Origin: Saccharofermentans sp.
GTDB taxonomy: Bacteria > Bacillota > Clostridia > Saccharofermentanales > Saccharofermentanaceae
DNA: 64,000 nt
Assembly (NCBI GenBank): GCA_024684815.1
Contig: JAIKWL010000023.1
Span: forward strand, 1-64,000
Reading direction: 5' to 3'
The notes under the pieces are model-generated. The model was not told the origin of the DNA and searched no databases. It saw only the letters and a program-made list of their open reading frames with translations. Shown in pieces: positions 27,545 to 36,192 of this stretch. The position numbers and the translations under genes were made by a program. The first letter of the stretch is position 1. Every line of letters starts with the position of its first letter.

Positions 27545-28495
27545 ATGGATGATTGTCTGGTCTATTTTTTTACCGGTTTTTTAGACAGCGGTAAGACTTC
27601 CGTGATCTGTTCCTGGATCGGCGGAGAGAACTTCAAAAACCGTAAAGTTGTTGTTATCAACACCGAAGAAGGTGAAGAGGAATATATCAAGGAGAACTAC
27701 GAGGGCGCTGACCCCGTGGTTATTAATTGCGATACCGATGATGTCACCAAGGACATGACCTTCGATATCGAGGCAAAATATAAACCCGGTGTCGTATTCA
27801 TCGAATGGAACGGTTCGGTCTCCCCTGCGGAGTTTTTTGAGAAGGTTGATGTTCCGGAGCGCTGGGCACTCGCGGCAGCAATCGTCGTGATCGACGCTTC
27901 CACTTACGGCGAATACTTTAAGAACATGCAGACATTCTTTGCAGACTATTTCAGATACGGCGATACGGTCATATTCAACCGCGTTGATGAAGAAAAAGAC
28001 AATATCCCCAAATTGAGAGGTTCCGTTAAGGCCGTCAATCCCGGAATGAGCATCAATTTCCTAGGAGAAGACAACAAGATAATAAGGATCGAGGACCATC
28101 TTCCCTTCGATCTTAATAAAGATCCGTGCAATATCGCAGCTGAGGATTTCGGTCTGTTCTATACGGATGCCATGGATAATATGAAGCGCTATAACGGAAA
28201 GCGCATAAGCCTCATCGGTCAGGCTGTCATATTAAGGGAATTCAACGGCAGAGCCTTTGTCCTTCAGAGGCAGGCATATACCTGCTGTGCAGCTGACATC
28301 CAGATGATGGGTGTTCTGTGTTTCTACGATATTAAGCCCAACTTCCCTGCCGGCCAGTGGCTTAAGGCCACCGGAACCGTCAGATATTTTGAAGACGATG
28401 ACGGACAGGGCGGAAAGATCAACGTGCCTTGCCTTACAGTCGAGAATTACGCAGTAACGAGCAAGCCCGATAATGAAGTTATTTATTTCAACTGA
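27545..28495 (+). CDS. COG0523-like GTPase fused to a DUF1980 (YcgQ C-terminal) domain
   Basis: 316 residues. The N-terminal two-thirds is a G3E-family P-loop protein (TGFLDSGKTS at about residues 9-18; IEWNG in place of the usual IEPSG; G4-type NRVD), but it lacks the CxCC metal motif. The C-terminal 110 residues (GKRISLIGQAV..., TCCAADIQMMGVL, WLKATGTVRYF, VPCLTVENYAV) match the OB-like domain of the TIGR03943/DUF1980 protein that usually pairs with a DUF318 permease near zinc-regulated genes. It sits 23 nt upstream of a second COG0523 gene that does have CxCC. A metal-homeostasis role is inferred. Confidence 0.75.
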   Translation: MDDCLVYFFTGFLDSGKTSVICSWIGGENFKNRKVVVINTEEGEEEYIKENYEGADPVVINCDTDDVTKDMTFDIEAKYKPGVVFIEWNGSVSPAEFFEKVDVPERWALAAAIVVIDASTYGEYFKNMQTFFADYFRYGDTVIFNRVDEEKDNIPKLRGSVKAVNPGMSINFLGEDNKIIRIEDHLPFDLNKDPCNIAAEDFGLFYTDAMDNMKRYNGKRISLIGQAVILREFNGRAFVLQRQAYTCCAADIQMMGVLCFYDIKPNFPAGQWLKATGTVRYFEDDDGQGGKINVPCLTVENYAVTSKPDNEVIYFN

Positions 28496-28518
28496 CAAAT
28501 AGAAAAGAGGCATTTTAA

Positions 28519-29667
28519 ATGACAAAAGTAGACATCTTCTCAGGATTTCTGGGAGCAGGAAAAACAACATTGATAAAAAAGCTTATTGCCGACGGTTATA
28601 ACGGCGCCAAGCTCGTTCTTATCGAGAACGAATTCGGCCAGATCGGTATCGACGGCGGCTTTCTTAAGGAATCCGGCATCAACATCACGGAGATGAATTC
28701 AGGCTGCATCTGCTGCAGTCTTGTAGGTGATTTCGGTACGGCTCTTCAGGATGTCATAGAGCAGTTTGCTCCCGACAGGATCCTCATAGAACCCTCCGGC
28801 GTAGGTAAGCTCTCTGATGTTGTAGCTGCAGTTAAGCGCGTTGAAGGCACAGAGATCTGCGGAACAGTTACGGTCATCGACGCTTCAAAGTGCAGGATAT
28901 ATCTTAAGAACTTCAAGGAGTTCTACGAGAATCAGATCAAATATGCCGGAACGATAATCCTTAGCCGTACCGGCAATATCTCACAGGAGAAGCTCGATCA
29001 GGCAATCGCACTCATAAGAGAGATCAACGATCACTCACAGATCATCACGACACCCTGGGATGACTTATCAGGTGTTCAGATCCTCAAGGCTATCGAAGAG
29101 CCTCTCACGGCTGCTGATATGGCGGCAGCACTCCTTGAGGCTGAACAGCACGAATTAGAGCATGCCCATCATCATCATGAGCACGGTGAGGATTGCGAGT
29201 GTGAGGAATGCAAGCATCACCATCACCACGATGACGATGACGACGATGATGACGATGACGAGCATGAGCACCATCACCATCATGATCACGATGATGACCA
29301 TGATGAGCATGAACACCACCATCATCACGACCACGATGACGACGATGATGACGATGAGCATCATCACCATCACCACCACGATCATCATGCTGACGAGGTT
29401 TTCGATTCCATCGGATTCGAGACATCAAAGCGCTTTACAAAAGAGCAGATCGAAGATGCCCTCAAGGCATTGGACGATACTGAAAAGTACGGCATGATAC
29501 TCCGCTCAAAGGGTATCGTTGCAGGCGAAGACGGCAGCTGGATCCACTTTGACTTCGTTCCTGAGGAGACGGAAGTCCGCACAGGCTCTTCCGACGTCAC
29601 GGGCAAGATCGTTGTTATCGGCTCCAAAGTAAACAAAAATGCCGTCAAAGAGTTATTCGGGGTATAA
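28519..29667 (+). CDS. COG0523 metallochaperone GTPase with a long His/Asp metal-binding tract
   Basis: 382 residues. Walker A GFLGAGKTT (residues 9-17), CxCC motif in SGCICCSL (about 62-69), IEPSGVG, then the G3E C-terminal domain KRFTKEQIEDAL. The G4 position reads LSRTGN rather than NKxD. Between about residues 212 and 295 is an insert made almost only of His, Asp and Glu, with CECEECKH at its start and blocks of 5-7 His and up to 10 Asp. Such inserts bind zinc or nickel in chaperones (HypB, UreE, ZigA type). Zinc is the most likely metal, which is inference. Confidence 0.88.
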   Translation: MTKVDIFSGFLGAGKTTLIKKLIADGYNGAKLVLIENEFGQIGIDGGFLKESGINITEMNSGCICCSLVGDFGTALQDVIEQFAPDRILIEPSGVGKLSDVVAAVKRVEGTEICGTVTVIDASKCRIYLKNFKEFYENQIKYAGTIILSRTGNISQEKLDQAIALIREINDHSQIITTPWDDLSGVQILKAIEEPLTAADMAAALLEAEQHELEHAHHHHEHGEDCECEECKHHHHHDDDDDDDDDDEHEHHHHHDHDDDHDEHEHHHHHDHDDDDDDDEHHHHHHHDHHADEVFDSIGFETSKRFTKEQIEDALKALDDTEKYGMILRSKGIVAGEDGSWIHFDFVPEETEVRTGSSDVTGKIVVIGSKVNKNAVKELFGV

Positions 29668-29672
29668 GTTTT

Positions 29673-31049
29673 ATGGGTAAAAGAGGACTGAAGATCATAG
29701 TTGTCGGCGCAGGCAAAGTCGGTGATACACTTGTAAACAGACTTGCCGAAGAAGGTCATGACATTGTCATCATCGACAAGAACGTTGACCGTCTGACTGA
29801 ACTTGCAAATCTCTGTGACTGCATGGGCATAATCGGAAACGGCGCCAGCCATGAGGTATTGGAGGAAGCAGGTGTTGCTTCTGCCGATCTTTTTATTTCA
29901 GTTACAGAATCTGATGAGCTTAATCTCCTCTGCTGCACTATAGCCAAGCAGTTCAACAAGAATCTTGCAACTATCGCACGTGTCAGAAATCCTGACTACG
30001 GCAAGGAGATACCTTATCTCCGTTCCAAGTTAAGTCTTGAGATGATCATCAATCCCGAGTATGAGGCAGCTGTCGAAGCAGCGCGTATCCTCTTCCTGCC
30101 TGCCGCCATCCTTATTAATTCTTTTGCTCACGGAAGTGCGGAGATCGTAAAGATCAAGATCCCCGAAGGCAATGTTCTTGACGGAAAGACCGTTGCATAT
30201 CTGGGAAGCAACTATACCAACGATCTTCTTATCGTAGGTGTCGAGCGCGGTGACGAAGTAACGATCCCTAACGGTTCTTTTGAGCTTTCGGCCGGTGACA
30301 TCATCTCTTTCGTCGCAACAAGAAAGGTTTGCCATTCATTCCTCAAGTCGATCGGCTTCAAGACAAATTCAGTAAGGAGCACGATAATCATCGGCGGCGG
30401 CAAATCCGCATATTATCTTGCCGACCAGCTTATCAAGACCGGAATCGATGTAAAGATCATCGAAAAAGATCCGGCCCGCTGTGATGAATTGAGCGAGCTC
30501 CTCCCCAAGGCAACGATAATCAACGGAGACGGAATCAATGAATCTCTCCTTGAAGAGTCCGGCATAAGAGATGTCGATTCAGTAGTTGCGCTTACGGGTA
30601 TCGATGAGGAAAACATCATGCTCGCACTCTTTGCAAGGCAGATCTCAAAAGGCATAAAGTCGGTTACCAAGATCAACAAGATCAGTTTTACGGATGTTAT
30701 AAACCGTTTGGATCTCGGAAGCGTTATCTATCCCAAACAGATCACTTCCGAAGCGATCATAACATATGCCCGTGCCAGACAGGCCTCAATCGGAAGCAAC
30801 GTTGAAGTAATGTATCATCTTTTCGACGAGAGAGCCGAAGCTATTGAGTTCAAGGTCATGGAGCAGTCCAATGTTACGGACAAGAAGCTCAAGGATCTGA
30901 AATTAAAAGCGAATACTCTCGTATCATGCATAAACCGTTCCGGCAAGATCATTATCCCGACAGGTAATGACTCCATCGAAGTCGGCGACAGTGTCATGAT
31001 CGTAACAAAAAATAAGGGTTTTACCGCTTTGACGGATATCTTAAGATGA
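29673..31049 (+). CDS. trkA: Trk potassium uptake system, NAD-binding subunit TrkA
   Basis: 458 residues with two RCK modules: each has a Rossmann N-domain (IIVVGAGKVGDTLV near residue 8; TIIIGGGKSAYYLADQL near 230) and a C-domain. It is a peripheral ring that gates the TrkH channel with nucleotides. ATG starts 5 nt after the COG0523 gene stop and its own stop overlaps trkH by 4 nt (ATGA), so metal chaperones and K+ uptake appear to share a transcript. Confidence 0.95.
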   Translation: MGKRGLKIIVVGAGKVGDTLVNRLAEEGHDIVIIDKNVDRLTELANLCDCMGIIGNGASHEVLEEAGVASADLFISVTESDELNLLCCTIAKQFNKNLATIARVRNPDYGKEIPYLRSKLSLEMIINPEYEAAVEAARILFLPAAILINSFAHGSAEIVKIKIPEGNVLDGKTVAYLGSNYTNDLLIVGVERGDEVTIPNGSFELSAGDIISFVATRKVCHSFLKSIGFKTNSVRSTIIIGGGKSAYYLADQLIKTGIDVKIIEKDPARCDELSELLPKATIINGDGINESLLEESGIRDVDSVVALTGIDEENIMLALFARQISKGIKSVTKINKISFTDVINRLDLGSVIYPKQITSEAIITYARARQASIGSNVEVMYHLFDERAEAIEFKVMEQSNVTDKKLKDLKLKANTLVSCINRSGKIIIPTGNDSIEVGDSVMIVTKNKGFTALTDILR

Positions 31050-32509
31050 ACATAAAAATGCTCATTTACATCCTGGGCAAGATCCTTATGATCGAAGGGA
31101 TTCTTATGATCCTGCCGGTCTCCTGCGGAATAGTATATGGAGAGGCCGAACTTTTTACATACCTGATATTGGCATCGGTTTATATTCTTGCCGGATATCT
31201 TGTCTCGTTGAAAAAACCCAAGAACATGACAGTCTTCATAAAAGACGGCTGTATCGCCACAGCTCTTTCCTGGCTGGTTTTAAGTGTCTGCGGATGTCTT
31301 CCTTTCGTTATCACCAAAGAGATCCCGTCTTTTACTGATGCAATGTTCGAGACAGCCTCAGGATTCACTACGACCGGAGCAAGTATCCTGACCGACATAG
31401 AAGCAATGTCCCACACATCTCTTCTATGGCGTTCCCTGACACACTGGATCGGAGGAATGGGAGTTCTTGTATTTCTTCTGGCAGTAGTACCTATGACCGG
31501 CGGTTCCAACATGAACCTTATGAGAGCAGAAAGCCCGGGGCCCACCGTCGGAAAGATCGTACCCAAAGTAAGATCCACAGCCAAGATGCTCTACTACATT
31601 TACATGGCTATTACAGCGCTTGAGATAGTTATCCTTTTTGCCTGCGGTATGCCCTTATTCGACAGTATCTGCTCCGCATTCGGAACTGCAGGTACCGGAG
31701 GTTTTGCAGTAAGGAATGACAGTTTTGCCTCATATGCGCCGCACCTTCACTGGATAGTTGCAATCTTTATGTTAGTGTTTGGTGCAAACTTCAATTTCTA
31801 TTACTTTTTAACGACCAGGCAGTTCAGCAAGGCATTTAAACTGAGCGAAGTAAAAGTATATCTTGCCGTGGCTGCCGTTGCGACAGGAGTCGTCTGCTTT
31901 TCTATCTTCGGAATCTACGGAAATCTTGAAGAGGCATTAAGACACTCACTTTTCCAGGTGGCAACCTGCATGACGACAACAGGTTTTGCAACGACTGATT
32001 TCGACCTGTGGCCGGGACTAGCCAAATTCGTTCTTGTAGCCCTCATGTTCATCGGTGCCTGTGCCAGTTCGACCGGCGGCGGTATCAAGATCTCAAGGTT
32101 CCAGATCATGTTCAAGGCTCTCAAAAGAGAGATCGAATCCTACATTCATCCCAAAACGGTCAAGAAGATCCACCTTGACGGCAAGACTGTAGATAGCGAT
32201 GTTGAACGTTCTGTTGCTCTTTACTTCTTTATTTATCTGATAGTATTTGTCTTTTCGATGTTTATAGTAGCATTCGAAGGGCACGACCTTGTTACAGTCT
32301 TTACTTCCGTAGCGGCAACGCTGAATAATATCGGTCCTGGACTGTCACTTGTCGGACCTACACAAAACTACAGTTTCTTCTCGGATCTGACCAAATGGGT
32401 GCTCATCTTCGATATGATCGCAGGCAGACTTGAACTTATACCTGTGCTCGTATTCCTCAACCCTTTCACATATAAGGGAATAATCAAAAAAGTTCCGGGG
32501 ATCAAATAA
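31046..32509 (+). CDS. trkH: Trk/Ktr potassium transporter membrane subunit
   Basis: 487 residues with the four pore-loop pseudo-repeats of the TrkH/KtrB family: TTTGAS, GTAGTGGFA, MTTTGFATTD and LNNIGPG, each supplying the selectivity-filter Gly. About ten membrane helices. It imports K+ with regulation by TrkA. It ends 2 nt before the convergent DEAD-box gene, leaving no separate terminator. Confidence 0.95.
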   Translation: MNIKMLIYILGKILMIEGILMILPVSCGIVYGEAELFTYLILASVYILAGYLVSLKKPKNMTVFIKDGCIATALSWLVLSVCGCLPFVITKEIPSFTDAMFETASGFTTTGASILTDIEAMSHTSLLWRSLTHWIGGMGVLVFLLAVVPMTGGSNMNLMRAESPGPTVGKIVPKVRSTAKMLYYIYMAITALEIVILFACGMPLFDSICSAFGTAGTGGFAVRNDSFASYAPHLHWIVAIFMLVFGANFNFYYFLTTRQFSKAFKLSEVKVYLAVAAVATGVVCFSIFGIYGNLEEALRHSLFQVATCMTTTGFATTDFDLWPGLAKFVLVALMFIGACASSTGGGIKISRFQIMFKALKREIESYIHPKTVKKIHLDGKTVDSDVERSVALYFFIYLIVFVFSMFIVAFEGHDLVTVFTSVAATLNNIGPGLSLVGPTQNYSFFSDLTKWVLIFDMIAGRLELIPVLVFLNPFTYKGIIKKVPGIK

Positions 32510-32511
32510 AC

Positions 32512-33630
32512 TCAGCACTCGTACAAAGCAGGATCGATCTTGGTGTATCTGATTATCTCTTCCATTCTCGGACGGTCAAGATAAGCTACAAGAGAGAATG
32601 CTTTGCCTGATTTGCCTGCACGGGCGGTACGGCCTATCCTGTGAAGATAGAGCTCGTTCTCTTTAGGGATATCGTAATTGAAGATGGCTTCTATATCATC
32701 GACGTCTATTCCTCTTGCCACTACATCCGTAGCTACGAGCACGTCGAACTTTCCTGCCCTGTACTGATCCATAACTTTGTTGCGGACACTCTGACTTATA
32801 TCACCGTGAAGGACTTTTGCAGATACTCCGGCCTGTGTCAGCTGCTGGCCGATCTTTGAGGTCTGTGCCTTCGTATTGCAGAATACGATCACCTTTGTCA
32901 GATCCTCTTTTGCCATTATCCTGATTATCTTCTTCAGTTTATCCTTCTCAGGACATTCGACAATATACTGATCGATGTCGGGATGGTCTTCTGCTTTAGG
33001 CATAACGTCTATCTCTGCACTGTCTTTCATGAACTGCCATGTAATATCCTGTATCTCTCTGGGCATGGTAGCCGAGAACAGCGCTATCTGTTTATCTGTT
33101 GGCGTCAGAGCCATAACTTTTCTGATGTCGTTGATAAAGCCCATCTTGAGCATCTCATCCGCCTCATCGAGGACAAGGGTGTAGATATTCGAGATATCAA
33201 CCAGATCCCTCTCGGCCATATCGATCAGACGTCCGGGAGTTGCAACGATCACCTGTGGCTTCTTCTGAAGTTTCTCTGACTGAAGGCGCATGCTCTGACC
33301 GCCTATGAGAGCAACAGCACGGAATCCTTTTATGAACTTTGCAAGACCTTTTATCTCTGTCGTGATCTGAAGTGCAAGTTCTCTCGTGGGACAAAGGATC
33401 AGTGCCTGGACGAATTTGGAATCCATATTGAGATATTCGAGTATCGGTATCCCGAATGCAAAAGTCTTGCCCGTGCCTGTCGGTGCCTTGGCAATAACAC
33501 TGATATTGTCCATCATCAGCGGTATGGCTTTCTGCTGAATAGTCGTGGGCCGCTTTACTCCCATCTTCTTTAATGCATCCATGACCTCTGGTGACAGGTC
33601 AAGATCGGCAAATGTCTTTATATCGTCCAT
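32512..33630 (-). CDS. DEAD-box ATP-dependent RNA helicase (short form)
   Basis: 372 residues with a full core: Q-motif FADLDLSPEVMDALKKMG, motif I APTGTGKT (about residues 49-56), PTRELALQ, TPGRLID, DEAD (about 155-158), SAT, and ARGIDV and HRIGRTARAG in the second RecA domain. It lacks the C-terminal RNA-binding extension of CshA/DbpA proteins and ends right after the core, so substrate specificity is unclear. RNA unwinding in mRNA decay or ribosome assembly is the family role. Convergent with trkH. Confidence 0.93.
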   Translation of the reverse strand: MDDIKTFADLDLSPEVMDALKKMGVKRPTTIQQKAIPLMMDNISVIAKAPTGTGKTFAFGIPILEYLNMDSKFVQALILCPTRELALQITTEIKGLAKFIKGFRAVALIGGQSMRLQSEKLQKKPQVIVATPGRLIDMAERDLVDISNIYTLVLDEADEMLKMGFINDIRKVMALTPTDKQIALFSATMPREIQDITWQFMKDSAEIDVMPKAEDHPDIDQYIVECPEKDKLKKIIRIMAKEDLTKVIVFCNTKAQTSKIGQQLTQAGVSAKVLHGDISQSVRNKVMDQYRAGKFDVLVATDVVARGIDVDDIEAIFNYDIPKENELYLHRIGRTARAGKSGKAFSLVAYLDRPRMEEIIRYTKIDPALYEC

Positions 33631-33742
33631 TGTTTTCCTTAAACTTATAAATCTTTCCGCAAAACTATATCACACATGAACCTTTATTTGTAGAAATATA
33701 TGATCAGCATATTATTAAATAAATTACATTAAAAGTTTGTTC

Positions 33743-33748
33743 TATAAT
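33743..33748 (+). promoter_or_regulatory. -10 element upstream of the deoB-deoC fusion
   Basis: A perfect TATAAT lies 52 nt before the ATG; the sequence at the -35 position (TAAATT, 17 nt upstream) is poor, suggesting an activated promoter. A short inverted repeat GGTC...AAGACC follows in the leader. Confidence 0.45.
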
Positions 33749-33799
33749 AAGGTCAGGCTTAAGACCGCCGGCTACTTTTTTTATAAGGAGTTCTTATAT

Positions 33800-35635
33800 A
33801 TGGCAAAACGTGTTTTCCTGATAATACTTGACAGCTTCGGAATAGGCGGCGCGCCGGACGCCGGTAAGTTCAAAGATGAAGGAAGCAACACGCTCGCCGC
33901 AGTTCTCTCCTATTCAAATGATCCTTTTCCGAACCTTTCGAAAATGGGTCTTTTGTCCATAGACGGCGAAGACGATCCGAGGATCACGGCATATAAGGAT
34001 GCCCAAAGCTTTATTCCTGCTCCTGTCGGCTCTTATGCCAGAGTAAGGGAAATATCTGCGGGCAAAGACTCCACAATAGGACACTGGGAGATCGCCGGAA
34101 TAATATCCGACAAACCTCAGCCGACTTATCCTGACGGATTTCCCGGAAATGTCATCAGAGATCTCGAAAAGGCAACCGGCAGGAGTTTTCTTTGCAACAA
34201 ACCGTACAGCGGAACGGACGTAATCAGGGATTACGGCGAGGAGCATATAAAGACCGGCAAGCTCATCATCTACACATCCGCTGACAGTGTGCTTCAGATA
34301 GCGGCACATGAGGAAGTTGTTCCGGTCGAAGAGTTATATGACATCTGCAAAAAAGCACGCGAGGTCATGTGCGGGGATAATGCGGTCGGCAGGATCATCG
34401 CAAGACCTTTTATCGGTGAACCCGGCAATTTCACAAGAACAGCCAACCGCCATGATTTCTCTCTGGCGGCCCCTTCTTCCACGATGCTCGATATTCTAAA
34501 AAAGGAAGGCTACGACGTTATATCCGTCGGCAAGATCTATGATCTTTTTGCCGGAAGGGGCCTTACGGAGAGCAATCCGACAAAGAGCAACACGGACGGC
34601 ATCAATAAGACGATAGAGATCATGGACAGAGACTTTAACGGTCTTTGCTTCACCAACCTGGTTGACTTTGACATGAAATACGGTCACCGTAACGACATTG
34701 AAGGTTATTGTACGGCTATGCACGAGTTTGACGATGCTCTCGGTACGATACTTTCCAAGCTCAGAGAAGACGACCTTCTCATCATCACCGCCGATCACGG
34801 CTGCGATCCGTCAACTGATTCAACAGATCATTCCAGGGAATGCATCCCGCTCCTGATCTACGGGGACGGATACAATACGCCTTGCAACATGGGCGAACTT
34901 ACGGGATTTAACAATATCGCAGGGATCGTTCTTACTTCGGTCATGTCAAGAAGCTATAAAAAGAGCTTCTCACCTGATGCAGACGCCAATAAGCCTGATC
35001 CCGGAAATATCATGAGTTATGTCGATCTCACAAATCTTAAGACAACAGCTACGATCGACGATATATCTTCTCTGATAGAGAGAGCAGTATCCTTGAAAAC
35101 GGCCTCTGTCTGCATCCCGCCCTGTTATGTGAAAGATGCGGTCCGCATCTCCAATGGCAGAGTCGCAGTCTGCACGGTCATAGGATTTCCCAACGGATAC
35201 CAGACGACCGGAACTAAAGTCTATGAGGCAAAAGAAGCCTGTGATAACGGCGCTTCCGAGATCGATATGGTCATCAATATCAACTTCGTCAAATCCGGCA
35301 GATTTGATGAGGTGTATGAAGAGATAAAGCTCATAGCAGACTCAGTCCATAAAAAAGGCGCTATTCTTAAAGTTATCATCGAAACATGTGATCTTACAGA
35401 AGATGAGAAGATCCGTCTTTGCAAAACAGTAAGTGAGGCAAAAGCTGATTTCATTAAGACATCCACGGGATTCGGCAGTGCGGGAGCAACTGTGGAGGAT
35501 ATAGCTCTCATGCGGAACAATGTATCTCCAAACGTGCGGATCAAGGCTGCAGGCGGCATCAGGACCGTCGAATCCGCCAAAGAGATGATCGAAAACGGGG
35601 CTGTCAGGATCGGAGCATCAAAACTTGGCGGATAA
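33800..35635 (+). CDS. Phosphopentomutase-deoxyribose-phosphate aldolase fusion (DeoB-DeoC)
   Basis: 611 residues from the ATG at 33800, with AAGGAG 9 nt upstream; an upstream ATG lacks one. Residues 1 to about 395 are DeoB: metal ligands in LDSFGIGGAPDAG, DFDMKYGH, ITADHG and DHSRE are all present. The nucleophile position, Thr in GKDTxTGHWE of the Bacillus enzyme, is Ser (GKDSTIGHWE). Residues from about 400 are DeoC: EIDMVIN, the Schiff-base Lys in DFIKTSTGFG and IKAAGGIRT. The protein would turn (deoxy)ribose-1-phosphate into the 5-phosphate and cleave deoxyribose-5-phosphate to acetaldehyde and glyceraldehyde-3-phosphate. Confidence 0.92.
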   Translation: MAKRVFLIILDSFGIGGAPDAGKFKDEGSNTLAAVLSYSNDPFPNLSKMGLLSIDGEDDPRITAYKDAQSFIPAPVGSYARVREISAGKDSTIGHWEIAGIISDKPQPTYPDGFPGNVIRDLEKATGRSFLCNKPYSGTDVIRDYGEEHIKTGKLIIYTSADSVLQIAAHEEVVPVEELYDICKKAREVMCGDNAVGRIIARPFIGEPGNFTRTANRHDFSLAAPSSTMLDILKKEGYDVISVGKIYDLFAGRGLTESNPTKSNTDGINKTIEIMDRDFNGLCFTNLVDFDMKYGHRNDIEGYCTAMHEFDDALGTILSKLREDDLLIITADHGCDPSTDSTDHSRECIPLLIYGDGYNTPCNMGELTGFNNIAGIVLTSVMSRSYKKSFSPDADANKPDPGNIMSYVDLTNLKTTATIDDISSLIERAVSLKTASVCIPPCYVKDAVRISNGRVAVCTVIGFPNGYQTTGTKVYEAKEACDNGASEIDMVININFVKSGRFDEVYEEIKLIADSVHKKGAILKVIIETCDLTEDEKIRLCKTVSEAKADFIKTSTGFGSAGATVEDIALMRNNVSPNVRIKAAGGIRTVESAKEMIENGAVRIGASKLGG

Positions 35636-35751
35636 AACAAAAATTTTGTTCGTTTTTCGCTAAAAACAGATTTTAGTCCCAATAATCGAACTTATCTTGT
35701 GATACAGTACCTTCAGAAAAGAACATTTGATCATTTTTGGAGGTATTTTCT

Positions 35752-36033
35752 ATGTCACCACTCGATATGCTTATATTCTTCTTCTTTATTCTCGTTACCA
35801 TCAAGGCAGTATCTGTCAGCATAGATTACTGGAAGGATGCTGATGAAGAAGCTTCTCTCAGTCAGACTCATAAGATCAGGCGCAGAACTGCCGTTTCAGG
35901 AGCTGCCGGCTCCGTGATCAATCCTTCTGCCCGCATCACACCTATCAAGCGCGCAGATGCAAACATATCGGCATCTGCCGTATCCTCAAAGTCACAGCGT
36001 CATTACCATTTGAATGATAAGGGTGCAGCTTAA
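35752..36033 (+). CDS. Small single-pass membrane protein, unknown
   Basis: 93 residues from the ATG at 35752, which has GGAGG 8 nt upstream (35739-35743). One N-terminal membrane helix (LIFFFFILVTIKAVSVSI, residues 8-25) is followed by a charged, Ser/Ala-rich cytoplasmic or extracellular tail with basic patches (HKIRRR; ITPIKR). No family recognised. It stands alone between deoB-deoC and the convergent diguanylate cyclase gene. Confidence 0.6.
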   Translation: MSPLDMLIFFFFILVTIKAVSVSIDYWKDADEEASLSQTHKIRRRTAVSGAAGSVINPSARITPIKRADANISASAVSSKSQRHYHLNDKGAA

Positions 36034-36126
36034 GTCCCGACCAACGACCGCTCGCTTTTACCATTTTTTCTCCGTAAAAGGGATTATCCGGCCTTGCTTG
36101 CCTATACTGTTCTCCACACACCTCAT

Positions 36127-36155
36127 AAAAAAGCAGGGCCGGGATATTTCCCAGC
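36127..36155 (-). terminator. Terminator after the diguanylate cyclase gene
   Basis: Minus strand stem GGCTGGGA / TCCCGGCC with an AATA loop followed by CTGCTTTTTT. It lies 38 nt beyond the stop of the GGDEF protein. Confidence 0.75.
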
Positions 36156-36192
36156 CATACTGAATAATTCAAGCAACTTAAGTATCCTCTGA

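Noticed and set aside
29105..29497. Long reading frames antisense to and overlapping the His/Asp tract
   Set aside because: They arise from the CAT/GAT repeat composition of the COG0523 gene, are low-complexity, and lack ribosome binding sites; the sense gene has clear motifs.
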